DNA of 64,000 nucleotides from the NCBI GenBank assembly GCA_016903695.1, contig JADQBB010000002.1:62001-126000 (forward strand), written 5' to 3'. The first letter of the stretch is position 1; each line of letters opens with the position of its first letter. The position numbers and the translations under genes were made by a program. Under the pieces are notes generated by a model. The model was not told where the DNA came from. It did no database searches and was given only the letters and a program-made list of their open reading frames with translations. This document shows positions 54,788-60,549 of the stretch, one piece after another. Source of the stretch: Chlorogloea purpurea SAG 13.99. Lineage in GTDB: Bacteria > Cyanobacteriota > Cyanobacteriia > Cyanobacteriales > Microcystaceae.

Positions 54788-55042
54788 TTAAGCCATATAG
54801 TCAACGGCAGTAAACTTAGCACCGGCGGCAGTTTGAGTCTGAACTAAGGGCACAGTGCCAGTAACAGTGGCAGTCATAGCCTCAGTGTCATAAACAACGG
54901 CAATTCTGTTTTCAGCCACAAAGCCCACGGTGTTAATGTTAGCCGCATTAAAATCTAACTCTTTAGCCTGTAAAGCATTAGCTAACTCTAGAAACTGACC
55001 GATGCCATCACCGGCAGAAGTAGTAATAACAGGGGTTGCCAT
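54788..55042 (-). CDS. Small acidic hypothetical protein (84 aa), first of the leftward operon
   Basis: 84 residues with an even, Ala/Thr/Val-rich composition. A helix (DGIGQFLELANALQAKELDF) is followed by beta-like segments (NRIAVVYDTEAMTATVTGTV). It has an AAGG Shine-Dalgarno about 9 bases before ATG 55042 and is promoter-proximal, as a highly expressed coat protein would be. No signal peptide or TM helix, which argues against a classical inovirus coat protein. Function unknown. Confidence 0.6.
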   Translation of the reverse strand: MATPVITTSAGDGIGQFLELANALQAKELDFNAANINTVGFVAENRIAVVYDTEAMTATVTGTVPLVQTQTAAGAKFTAVDYMA

Positions 55043-55311
55043 AAGTAAATACCTTAGTTTAAGTGCATTGATTACACTCCCATTGATAATACAGGTTTGT
55101 ATTTAAGTCAATAGCCTGAAACCCTGTTAAAGACAAAGTAAAACAGTTAAAACTCCCAACGGGATTTAAGAGGGAAAATTCGAGTTATTCAAAGCAATTG
55201 TAACAATATTAAAATGGTATACGAAGCTACAGAATGCGGGGGGGGGGGGGGTAGGGTATTTATATACCTAATCACTGGTATACCTAAACGTTAAATAACT
55301 AGGGCTATTTT
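55043..55311. promoter_or_regulatory. Divergent promoter region with G14 tract and repeated GGTATAC boxes
   Basis: The only divergent gap in the element, so it must hold the promoters of both operons. Notable parts: a run of 14 G at 55238-55251; GGTATAC at 55216-55222 and again at 55274-55280; and the palindrome GGTATTTATATACC at 55255-55268. The boxes look like operator sites for a repressor. Confidence 0.6.
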
Positions 55312-55542
55312 ATGGGTGAGATATTGCACTGGAAGTCAATAATATTTCCGTATATTTACGGTACTAAATTACACAACTTAATGTTATCAGAGTCAGGTTA
55401 CATCAAGGTTATAGGTAGTCAGAGACTAACCGTAAGGTTTGATAAGGCTTATGTCCTAGACAAGCTAAAGCATGATTTTTCTGATTTTCAACTACCACCA
55501 AACGAGTTAGCCAATCTTATTAATGAGGCACTAGATGTTTAG
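55312..55542 (+). CDS. Small hypothetical protein (76 aa), first of the rightward operon
   Basis: 76 residues, unknown. Predicted beta hairpin (ESGYIKVIGSQRLTVRF) followed by a helical end (PPNELANLINEALDV). It is the promoter-proximal gene of the rightward operon and overlaps the nuclease gene by 8 bases (ATGTTTAG). A regulatory or nucleic-acid-binding role is possible but unsupported. Confidence 0.55.
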   Translation: MGEILHWKSIIFPYIYGTKLHNLMLSESGYIKVIGSQRLTVRFDKAYVLDKLKHDFSDFQLPPNELANLINEALDV

Positions 55543-55999
55543 TGCTACTAATAAATTCAAAGCTAAGAAACAATACCTAGATGATTGTTTTCAGCCAACA
55601 ACTAAAGAGAAAGCAGTTTACAAGTTTGACTCGATACTAGAGCGTGATGTGTTTTTAATCCTCTATCGATGCGGGTTAAAGCAGGTAAAGATACACTCTC
55701 CTATAAAGCTTATTCCTACGTCCATTAAGGAAAATATCATCAACTGGAATATAGACTTTGTAGTTAATGAATCTCTTTACTTAGAAGCTAAAGGGATGAA
55801 AACAGAAGGGTTTTTACTCAAGATGAAATTGTTCAGAGAGTTTCATCCTGAAAAGTGGAAGAACTTCTATCTAGTCTGTAGCGATTCTGGTTATTCATCT
55901 CTATCCATGAATCAAGGATTAAAGCCTGAAAAAGAGATGAACAAAATTATACCCATTAGTAAACTAGGAAAAAGGATTTTCGATGTTATACCATTCTAA
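55535..55999 (+). CDS. DUF1064-like PD-(D/E)XK nuclease
   Basis: 154 residues. The layout of the phage DUF1064 family is visible: YKFDSILERDVFLILYRCG (Glu in the first helix), VKIHSPIKLIPTS, NIDFVVNESLYLEAKGMKT (Asp and Glu-x-Lys of the catalytic core), then FLLKMKLFREFHPEK. The catalytic D...ExK positions look intact. Such phage nucleases are likely branch-resolving or replication nucleases. It is coupled by short overlaps to both neighbours. Confidence 0.72.
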   Translation: MFSATNKFKAKKQYLDDCFQPTTKEKAVYKFDSILERDVFLILYRCGLKQVKIHSPIKLIPTSIKENIINWNIDFVVNESLYLEAKGMKTEGFLLKMKLFREFHPEKWKNFYLVCSDSGYSSLSMNQGLKPEKEMNKIIPISKLGKRIFDVIPF

Positions 56000-56687
56000 A
56001 AGCGATACAAGTATCGGTGTTATCCGTGGTGAAGTTGACGGCAATAATTACGAAGTAAGGGTAATAGAGGGACACAAAAGGGAAACAGATAACTCTATCT
56101 TCCTTATCATGTACTGCCAATCATTCTCTAACCTTAAAGACTTCAAAGATGATTCATTCAAGGGTAATGACTTTAAGTGTGTCTACGAGATACACAAGGG
56201 TCAATGGACTAAGAACACTTGGAACAAGGAAACTAAAAAGTTTGACCAGTCAGAAGAGAAACAATCGTTGCTAGATAAGTTGTTAGTAGCCAGTTTAGAA
56301 AATATATCTGAAGCATTCAAAGGCACACTGTCACTGAGTGATAACGCTTCTCAGTTAAACTTTATCCTTGAAACTAAACGCTTTGATGTATTAGCTAATA
56401 TCACTGCTACTGAACAATCACACATAACTGATGATGAGATTGCTAAATGTATGGATACAATTACAAAGGCTAAGACTTACAACAACAAAGGTTATGCCAA
56501 AAAATCCATCTTGGAAGTGAGTCAAGAAAGGTTAGTGGCTATTAAGACTTTAATCCCTAATTATGCGGGTACTGCTACCGATTTAGAGGGTTTAATAGCC
56601 GGGTTACAGATTCTTGAAACCGAGTACAAGGATAACCCTAAAGTTTTTGATACCGTCATCGACTTACTCAAAGCTTTGATAGCTTAG
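55983..56687 (+). CDS. Hypothetical protein between nuclease and ATPase (234 aa)
   Basis: 234 residues, no family recognised. The first ~95 residues are beta-rich with aromatic and Lys residues (GNNYEVRVIEGHKRETDNSI, FKCVYEIHKGQWTKNTW), which would suit a single-strand-binding OB-like fold. The rest is helical (EKQSLLDKLLVASLENISEA; DLEGLIAGLQILETEYK). Position between nuclease and ATPase suggests a replication or recombination accessory. Overlaps the nuclease gene by 17 bases. Hairpin copy C follows. Confidence 0.5.
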   Translation: MLYHSKSDTSIGVIRGEVDGNNYEVRVIEGHKRETDNSIFLIMYCQSFSNLKDFKDDSFKGNDFKCVYEIHKGQWTKNTWNKETKKFDQSEEKQSLLDKLLVASLENISEAFKGTLSLSDNASQLNFILETKRFDVLANITATEQSHITDDEIAKCMDTITKAKTYNNKGYAKKSILEVSQERLVAIKTLIPNYAGTATDLEGLIAGLQILETEYKDNPKVFDTVIDLLKALIA

Positions 56688-56693
56688 TTAACC

Positions 56694-56729
56694 GATAAGT
56701 TTGATTCAAACTTTTGAATCAAACTTATC
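56694..56729. repeat. Element hairpin, copy C (longest stem)
   Basis: Perfect 16-bp stem GATAAGTTTGATTCAA-ACTT-TTGAATCAAACTTATC, beginning 6 bases after the stop of the 234-residue gene and ending 22 bases before the ATPase ATG. Tail CCATCAATGAGAAAC matches copy D. Confidence 0.88.
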
Positions 56730-56751
56730 CCATCAATGAGAAACAACAACA

Positions 56752-57873
56752 ATGCCCAAGTTTGACTTTACTAAATTTCACTCAAGCGAGAGTGATAACT
56801 GGAGAGATTTAATAGAATCTCCTAACGGCAGTTATCCCGAAAACATCTATTCATTACTGGATAAGTTCGTCTATTACCCTAATGAGACACTAAAAATACT
56901 TGTCCTAGCCTATGGACTATGCCCTAGTGCTTTATCAAAACGCCTACCGTTACTCTTCCTTTACGGAACATCCGGTACTGGTAAAAGCACAGCAGGAAAG
57001 TTCGTCGCTAAAGTCAGGGGTAAACATATCCTATCTTCCTCAGATACCTTTGCTAGTTTAAGGAATTACTTGGACGAAACGAAGTTTATAGATGAGCTAG
57101 AGCTAAACTGTATCCTCGTCTGGGATGACCTTGACCCTAGTGTTCTCATAGAGCAACCGAACGTCTTCAGGATGCTTAAGGTGGGTTATGACCGCCAGAC
57201 GCAATGGATCAGTATCTCCAGCCAGAAAGCAGGAACTAATATCAGGTTCGCTACTTTCTCACCTAAGATAATCTCCACTATCCATCCAGTATGGACACTA
57301 CCCAAGTTATCTGAGCTAGATAGACGCTCGATAGTAGTGGCCCACAATAAGCCTGATAAAGAAATAGAGGTTTTAGACCTAGATTCATTTAGCTTCTATG
57401 GTTTGCCAATTGCCTATGAGGAGTTTTGGGGAAATGAACTAACCTGCAAGATGTTCCTAGAAACGAGGAAACGGTTTATCAGGAAGAAATTCGATTGGCT
57501 GGGTAATGACGAGAAACAATTATTGGGCGACTTGGTGGCTACTGTCGCTGGCCTGAACTACTTCGAGACGGAATCTAAAATCTATGGATGGCTAGAGGAT
57601 TACTGGGTTAATCATCTACTCCCTATTAAGAACAAATCATCCCTAGCCTTCATAGAGCTATTGCAGGACTACATCAAGGAACACACAATGCTAGAGATGA
57701 AATTACAATCATTCATCCCAATTGATTCTAAGCACTTGCTAGACACTGCTAAAAAATGGTCAATGGATGGAAAGATTGAGACCTATGTAACACCCATTAC
57801 TTTAGGGGATTATATGGGAAAACTGGGTTACAAACTTACTAAGAATGGATGGGAGAGATTGAACAATGGTTAA
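56752..57873 (+). CDS. AAA+-like P-loop ATPase
   Basis: 373 residues. Walker A LLFLYGTSGTGKSTAGKFVA near residue 70, Walker B LELNCILVWDDLDPSVLI near 118, a polar sensor region ISSQKAGTNIRFATFSPKII near 160-180 and a likely Arg finger in LSELDRRSIVVAHN near 195. The C-terminal ~150 residues are helical with a possible winged-helix end (LGDYMGKLGYKLTKNGWERL). The wording is like phage/plasmid helicase or DNA-loading ATPases, not like Zot/pI morphogenesis ATPases (no TM segment) nor FtsK-type packaging ATPases. Probably the replication helicase of the element; a packaging role is not excluded. Confidence 0.7.
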   Translation: MPKFDFTKFHSSESDNWRDLIESPNGSYPENIYSLLDKFVYYPNETLKILVLAYGLCPSALSKRLPLLFLYGTSGTGKSTAGKFVAKVRGKHILSSSDTFASLRNYLDETKFIDELELNCILVWDDLDPSVLIEQPNVFRMLKVGYDRQTQWISISSQKAGTNIRFATFSPKIISTIHPVWTLPKLSELDRRSIVVAHNKPDKEIEVLDLDSFSFYGLPIAYEEFWGNELTCKMFLETRKRFIRKKFDWLGNDEKQLLGDLVATVAGLNYFETESKIYGWLEDYWVNHLLPIKNKSSLAFIELLQDYIKEHTMLEMKLQSFIPIDSKHLLDTAKKWSMDGKIETYVTPITLGDYMGKLGYKLTKNGWERLNNG

Positions 57874-58156
57874 GCGAGAGAGAAGGAAGGTTTACCTAAG
57901 TTTTCATGGCAACTTAAAAGGGATAAAAAATCAAGGTGAGCATAGCCATAGTATTTACGACTTTGCTTTAAGGGTTGCCCAAGAGGCAGGTAAACAAAAA
58001 TATATCTGGTTTCAAGATGTAGCAACTATAAGACAAGAGGTTTACAGCTACCTTGTTCTTTACTATCAACCTGCCGAACATACCTACCACTTAATTATCA
58101 AGTGTAAAACTAGTGACCTTTACCTAACCCTATACATTAACGAAGTAACAAAATGA
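57866..58156 (+). CDS. Small hypothetical protein (96 aa)
   Basis: 96 residues, basic start (MVKRERRKVYLSF), His- and Tyr-rich. No recognised domain. It starts inside the ATPase gene by an 8-base overlap (ATGGTTAA), so it is probably translated from the same message, and overlaps the next gene by 4 bases. Confidence 0.5.
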   Translation: MVKRERRKVYLSFHGNLKGIKNQGEHSHSIYDFALRVAQEAGKQKYIWFQDVATIRQEVYSYLVLYYQPAEHTYHLIIKCKTSDLYLTLYINEVTK

Positions 58157-58359
58157 AGAGAACAAATAGTGGATACGACAATAAATTAGGATGCTTACTT
58201 ACTCTCTTAAGTAAGAATGAAGACAAGATGAAAGTTTCTACCGCCATTGACACTTTAGAAATGAGCGATAAGCAATTCTTGCTCATGCTCAAAGAATCTA
58301 AAGGTAAGTTAAGTATGAAACGTGTAGATGGTATATTGTGGGTGTTCAAGCATGAATAA
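58153..58359 (+). CDS. Small predicted helix-turn-helix protein (68 aa)
   Basis: 68 residues. Pattern of three helices and a short hairpin (LGCLLTLLSKN, KVSTAIDTLEMSDKQFLLML, KRVDGILWVFK) resembles a winged helix, as in two other small proteins of this operon. ATGA overlap with the preceding gene. Function inferred only from this pattern. Confidence 0.45.
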   Translation: MKRTNSGYDNKLGCLLTLLSKNEDKMKVSTAIDTLEMSDKQFLLMLKESKGKLSMKRVDGILWVFKHE

Positions 58360-58723
58360 AATACACTGGTCAGAGATGTTAAACGTTAGCTTTCAAGTTA
58401 AACCTCATGTAGGTATGCTAGTAGGGGAATGGACTAAGAGCGTATGTACCTTTTTAAAGCATGAAGGTAGAAAAGGTAATAAGGGTACTAACTACGATGT
58501 AATTTTTGATAGAGAATATCTATACAGGTACATTGACCTTAAAATCATCAAACCTTTGTACACCAGTACATTTACTTTCGTAATGAAAGCTGTATTAGAG
58601 GCTATCAAGTATGAACATGGTTATATTTTTCCTATAAAGTACACCCATGCTAACGAACCGTGTATTACACTTAAAGATATGGGATTGGATGACTCATACT
58701 TTAAATTGAAGGATAATGGATAA
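58352..58723 (+). CDS. Hypothetical element protein (123 aa)
   Basis: From ATG 58352 (MNKIHWSEML) 123 residues; a frame from 58328 would add eight poor residues. It overlaps the previous stop by 8 bases (ATGAATAA), the same spacing seen at four other junctions, which supports this start. Tyr/Lys-rich with helical parts (HVGMLVGEWTKSVCTFLKHE). No family recognised. Confidence 0.5.
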   Translation: MNKIHWSEMLNVSFQVKPHVGMLVGEWTKSVCTFLKHEGRKGNKGTNYDVIFDREYLYRYIDLKIIKPLYTSTFTFVMKAVLEAIKYEHGYIFPIKYTHANEPCITLKDMGLDDSYFKLKDNG

Positions 58724-58853
58724 AGTTTTGTTGTTATTGATATTGATAGTAGTATTGAACCTACTACTATCTTTTTCTCTCTCTGTTTTAGTTTGCCAAA
58801 GGTATGACATTGAATATGAATCACCACGAAACCTATATTATCAACTTCCTTAA
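58716..58853 (+). CDS. 45-residue membrane peptide
   Basis: ATG 58716 overlaps the preceding stop by 8 bases (ATGGATAA). The peptide has one strongly hydrophobic stretch (VLLLLILIVVLNLLLSFSLS) and a polar tail (RYDIEYESPRNLYYQL). Size and topology fit a small holin, pinholin or virion peptide; the endolysin gene lies 560 bases downstream. The call rests on coupling plus composition. Confidence 0.5.
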   Translation: MDKVLLLLILIVVLNLLLSFSLSVLVCQRYDIEYESPRNLYYQLP

Positions 58854-59043
58854 GAACAAGCTCGATAATTCTACTAGCTACAGTGATATATACTGTTACT
58901 GTGTTTATAGACAAAACATGAGCATGAGAGATTTTTTTACTGCTTTCGATAGCTTACATTCAAAGGGTTATATTTTTTACAAGGCAGTGTCTAAGTTTGA
59001 GGACGCATTTGCTCTAAGCAACAGGTATGTAGGGGTATTATGA
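58804..59043 (+). CDS. Small predicted winged-helix protein (79 aa)
   Basis: 79 residues (75 if ATG 58816 is used). HETYIINFLKNKLDNS, SYSDIYCYCVYRQN and MRDFFTAFDSLHSKGYIFY give the helix-helix-helix-wing order of a winged HTH. Overlaps the 45-residue peptide gene by 50 bases in another frame and couples to the next gene by ATGA. No match to a named family is claimed. Confidence 0.45.
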   Translation: MTLNMNHHETYIINFLKNKLDNSTSYSDIYCYCVYRQNMSMRDFFTAFDSLHSKGYIFYKAVSKFEDAFALSNRYVGVL

Positions 59044-59246
59044 ATTTAAAAGGAGAAATAATTAGAATACTAACCAAACATACAGGTATTAACTTCGCTC
59101 AATTATGGTTGTACCTGTTAGAGGTTGATGTAACCATCACTTACGAAGCTATCCACAGTGAGTTAGAGATTTTAGAAAGCCATAAAGTAGTTACTTGTCA
59201 GATTGGTAATACTAGTCTTAATGACGTTTGGACATTGGTTAAGTAG
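59040..59246 (+). CDS. Small predicted winged-helix protein (68 aa)
   Basis: 68 residues: LKGEIIRILTKHTG, NFAQLWLYLLEVD, TYEAIHSELEILESHKVVT, then a wing-like end (LNDVWTLVK). Same pattern as the preceding protein, so possibly a tandem paralogue. ATGA coupling at its start; hairpin copy D follows 13 bases after the stop. Confidence 0.45.
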   Translation: MNLKGEIIRILTKHTGINFAQLWLYLLEVDVTITYEAIHSELEILESHKVVTCQIGNTSLNDVWTLVK

Positions 59247-59258
59247 GTTAGGGTATCA

Positions 59259-59284
59259 GTTTGAATCAAACTTTTGATTCAAAC
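59259..59284. repeat. Element hairpin, copy D
   Basis: GTTTGAATCA-AACTTT-TGATTCAAAC, identical to copy A for all 26 bases, with the copy-C-type tail ATATCCCATCAATGAAAGC. It lies between the 68-residue gene and the endolysin gene. Confidence 0.85.
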
Positions 59285-59320
59285 ATATCCCATCAATGAA
59301 AGCTTGCCTCCTATTACTGG

Positions 59321-59351
59321 ATCATCCTATAAAAAATAGGGTGATTTTTTT
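59321..59351 (+). terminator. Rho-independent terminator before the endolysin gene
   Basis: Stem ATCATCCTAT/ATAGGGTGAT (10 bp with one G-T pair), A5 loop, then a T7 run at 59345-59351. It would end the regulatory-gene transcript, leaving the endolysin with its own promoter in the AT-rich stretch that follows. Confidence 0.8.
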
Positions 59352-59417
59352 ATCTATAAATTTCTTGTACTTATTTTTATACTATATATATATATATATA
59401 AGATAGAGGTCATAAAG

Positions 59418-60062
59418 GTGATTGATAGAACCATAGATAAAGAGAAGTTTTACGATACTATCCGTAGTCCACTATTTGGTACTTTGAGCCAGTCTCAAGT
59501 CGATGGTATAGAAGCTATCTTGAATTACTGGTTAAATTGTCCATTGGTTACTGATACTGCTTTCAAAACTAATTGGGATGTAAGGAGTATTAACTGGTTG
59601 GCTTATATCCTAGCTACCGTGTATCACGAAACTAACAGGAAGATGAAACCCATTCACGAATATGGTGATGATGATTACTTTACTCGCTTATATGAAGGCA
59701 GAAAGGATTTAGGTAATGTTTACTTCGGTGATGGGGCTAAGTTTCACGGTAGGGGTTTGGTTCAAATAACCGGCCGTGCTAATTACAGGAAGTTTACGGG
59801 GATACTTCGTAAATTCTTTGTGGAGCATATAGACTTGACCGAATGCCCTAACTACACACTTAAAGAACCAATTGCACTGGCTATCTTGTTTTATGGTTCG
59901 GTTATGGGTACGTTTACAGGTAAGGCATTAAAACACTACCTAGGGGATACCAGTAAGGGTCAAATGAGCGATTATATCAACGCTAGACGTATAATCAACG
60001 GCTTGGATAGGGCTACCCTTATCAAGAGCTATGCTGTGATGTTTGAAAAAGGATTGAGATAA
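59418..60062 (+). CDS. GH19 family endolysin (chitinase-like muramidase)
   Basis: Peptidoglycan-degrading glycosidase, 214 residues. AYILATVYHETNRKMKPIHE carries the first catalytic Glu (HET, near residue 64); YEGRKDLGNVYFGDGAKFHG and GRGLVQITGRANYRKF are hallmarks of GH19-like phage lysins, and IINGLDRATLIKSYAVMFE matches the C-terminal family helix. No signal peptide, so a holin would be needed for export; the 45-residue TM peptide is a candidate. The start is GTG 59418 with AGAGGT 8 bases upstream. It has its own transcription unit after a terminator. Confidence 0.85.
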   Translation: MIDRTIDKEKFYDTIRSPLFGTLSQSQVDGIEAILNYWLNCPLVTDTAFKTNWDVRSINWLAYILATVYHETNRKMKPIHEYGDDDYFTRLYEGRKDLGNVYFGDGAKFHGRGLVQITGRANYRKFTGILRKFFVEHIDLTECPNYTLKEPIALAILFYGSVMGTFTGKALKHYLGDTSKGQMSDYINARRIINGLDRATLIKSYAVMFEKGLR

Positions 60063-60074
60063 CGTACTAAATAT

Positions 60075-60107
60075 GGCAGTACACAGAAGAGGAAAAATTG
60101 TACTGCC
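60075..60107 (+). terminator. Hairpin after the endolysin gene
   Basis: Perfect 9-bp stem GGCAGTACA/TGTACTGCC with a 15-base loop, 12 bases after the stop. No T-run follows; copy E of the element hairpin lies 50 bases further on. Confidence 0.45.
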
Positions 60108-60158
60108 GTTTCTGGTACTTTGCATTGATGATATAACGATTGTTCTCTTGTCCTGTAA

Positions 60159-60184
60159 GTTTGATTCAAACTTTTGAATCAAAA
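60159..60184. repeat. Element hairpin, copy E (degenerate at its end)
   Basis: GTTTGATTCAA-ACTT-TTGAATCAAA, the same arm sequence as copy C, but the outer right arm has an extra A and the CCCAT tail is absent. It is the last copy, before the right end. Confidence 0.75.
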
Positions 60185-60251
60185 ACAACCAGTAAGTTAC
60201 TGTTAATTGCTCCAAACCCTTGCAGTTGACAGTTTTCCTGTTTTGTGCTAG

Positions 60252-60286
60252 TTATGGGATTGAGCAAAAAGTGAGCAAAAAGTGAG
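60252..60286. promoter_or_regulatory. Right-end integrase arm-type repeats
   Basis: TTATGGGATTGAGCAAAAAG followed by a second TGAGCAAAAAGTGAG unit. Read in reverse, the block matches the left-end block at 50402-50425 (CACTTTTTGCTCA..TCCCATAA) apart from two extra bases there. The two ends thus carry subterminal inverted repeats, as expected for integrase arm sites. Confidence 0.6.
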
Positions 60287-60321
60287 ATAGAGCATCCAAC
60301 GCTAAGCGGACGGTTGAAGGT
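60286..60321 (+). repeat. Inverted partial copy of tRNA-Arg inside the element
   Basis: GATAGAGCATCC, a 4-base break, then CTAAGCGGACGGTTGAAGGT: in all about 32 of 36 bases match the D-arm, anticodon-stem and T-stem part of the tRNA-Arg (60373-60409), in the opposite orientation. The anticodon-side bases CGCCTT/TCT are lost, so it cannot be a working tRNA. Confidence 0.85.
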
Positions 60322-60349
60322 GAGAAGCCTTACGTACAGGCATTACAAA

Positions 60350-60376
60350 TTAACAGGTACGGAAGGAATCGAACCT
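60350..60376. repeat. attR: junction inside the tRNA-Arg 3' end
   Basis: 27 bases identical to attL (50340-50366). Here they belong to the intact tRNA gene (T-arm, acceptor strand and trailer). Excision between the two would leave one copy and restore a continuous chromosome. Confidence 0.93.
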
Positions 60377-60426
60377 TCAACCGTCCGCTTAGAAGGCGGA
60401 TGCTCTATCCGTTGAGCTACGTACCC
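60354..60426 (-). tRNA. tRNA-Arg (anticodon TCT)
   Basis: 73 bases on the minus strand. Acceptor 5' GGGTACG pairs with CGTACCT (first pair G-T); D-arm GCTCAACGGATAGAGC; anticodon stem TCCGC/GCGGA around loop CTTCTAA, anticodon TCT reading AGA; T-arm GAAGG-TTCGATT-CCTTC. CCA is not encoded. The element's insertion keeps the gene whole because the att core supplies the 3' end. Confidence 0.95.
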
Positions 60427-60549
60427 ACAGAAAAATTATTATACACCCTGGGAGTGGAGATAGACAAGGGGTTTTATGGACAAGTGAGGATTTAGTACCC
60501 AGAAGTAAGCGCTCATAAACACTCACTCCAAGGTTCTCGACCCTCACTT

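Larger units (their letters stand above)
50340..60376. mobile_element. 10-kb integrative virus-like element in tRNA-Arg(TCT)
   Basis: Bounded by 27-base direct repeats that equal the 3' end of the tRNA-Arg gene, with a tyrosine recombinase next to the left repeat. Contents: a leftward operon (51.9-55.0 kb) of small proteins and a Pro/Gly-rich 603-residue protein, and a rightward operon (55.3-60.1 kb) with nuclease, ATPase, small regulators and a GH19 endolysin. Base composition is more AT-rich than its flanks, and I saw no GCGATCGC octamer inside although these are frequent outside. No terminase, portal, tail, primase or rolling-circle Rep is recognisable. This could be a small phage, a phage satellite or another integrative element; the lysis enzyme favours a viral life style. 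Confidence 0.88.

Noticed and set aside
59384-59400. TA dinucleotide run before the endolysin gene
   Set aside because: Short simple repeat, probably part of an AT-rich promoter; not a separate feature.
59296-59406. 36-codon hydrophobic frame after hairpin copy D
   Set aside because: It runs through a clear Rho-independent terminator and a TA repeat, so it is not likely translated.
59418-60062. Endolysin as proof of a normal tailed prophage
   Set aside because: No terminase, portal, head or tail genes are recognisable in the 10 kb, so a tailed prophage is not supported.
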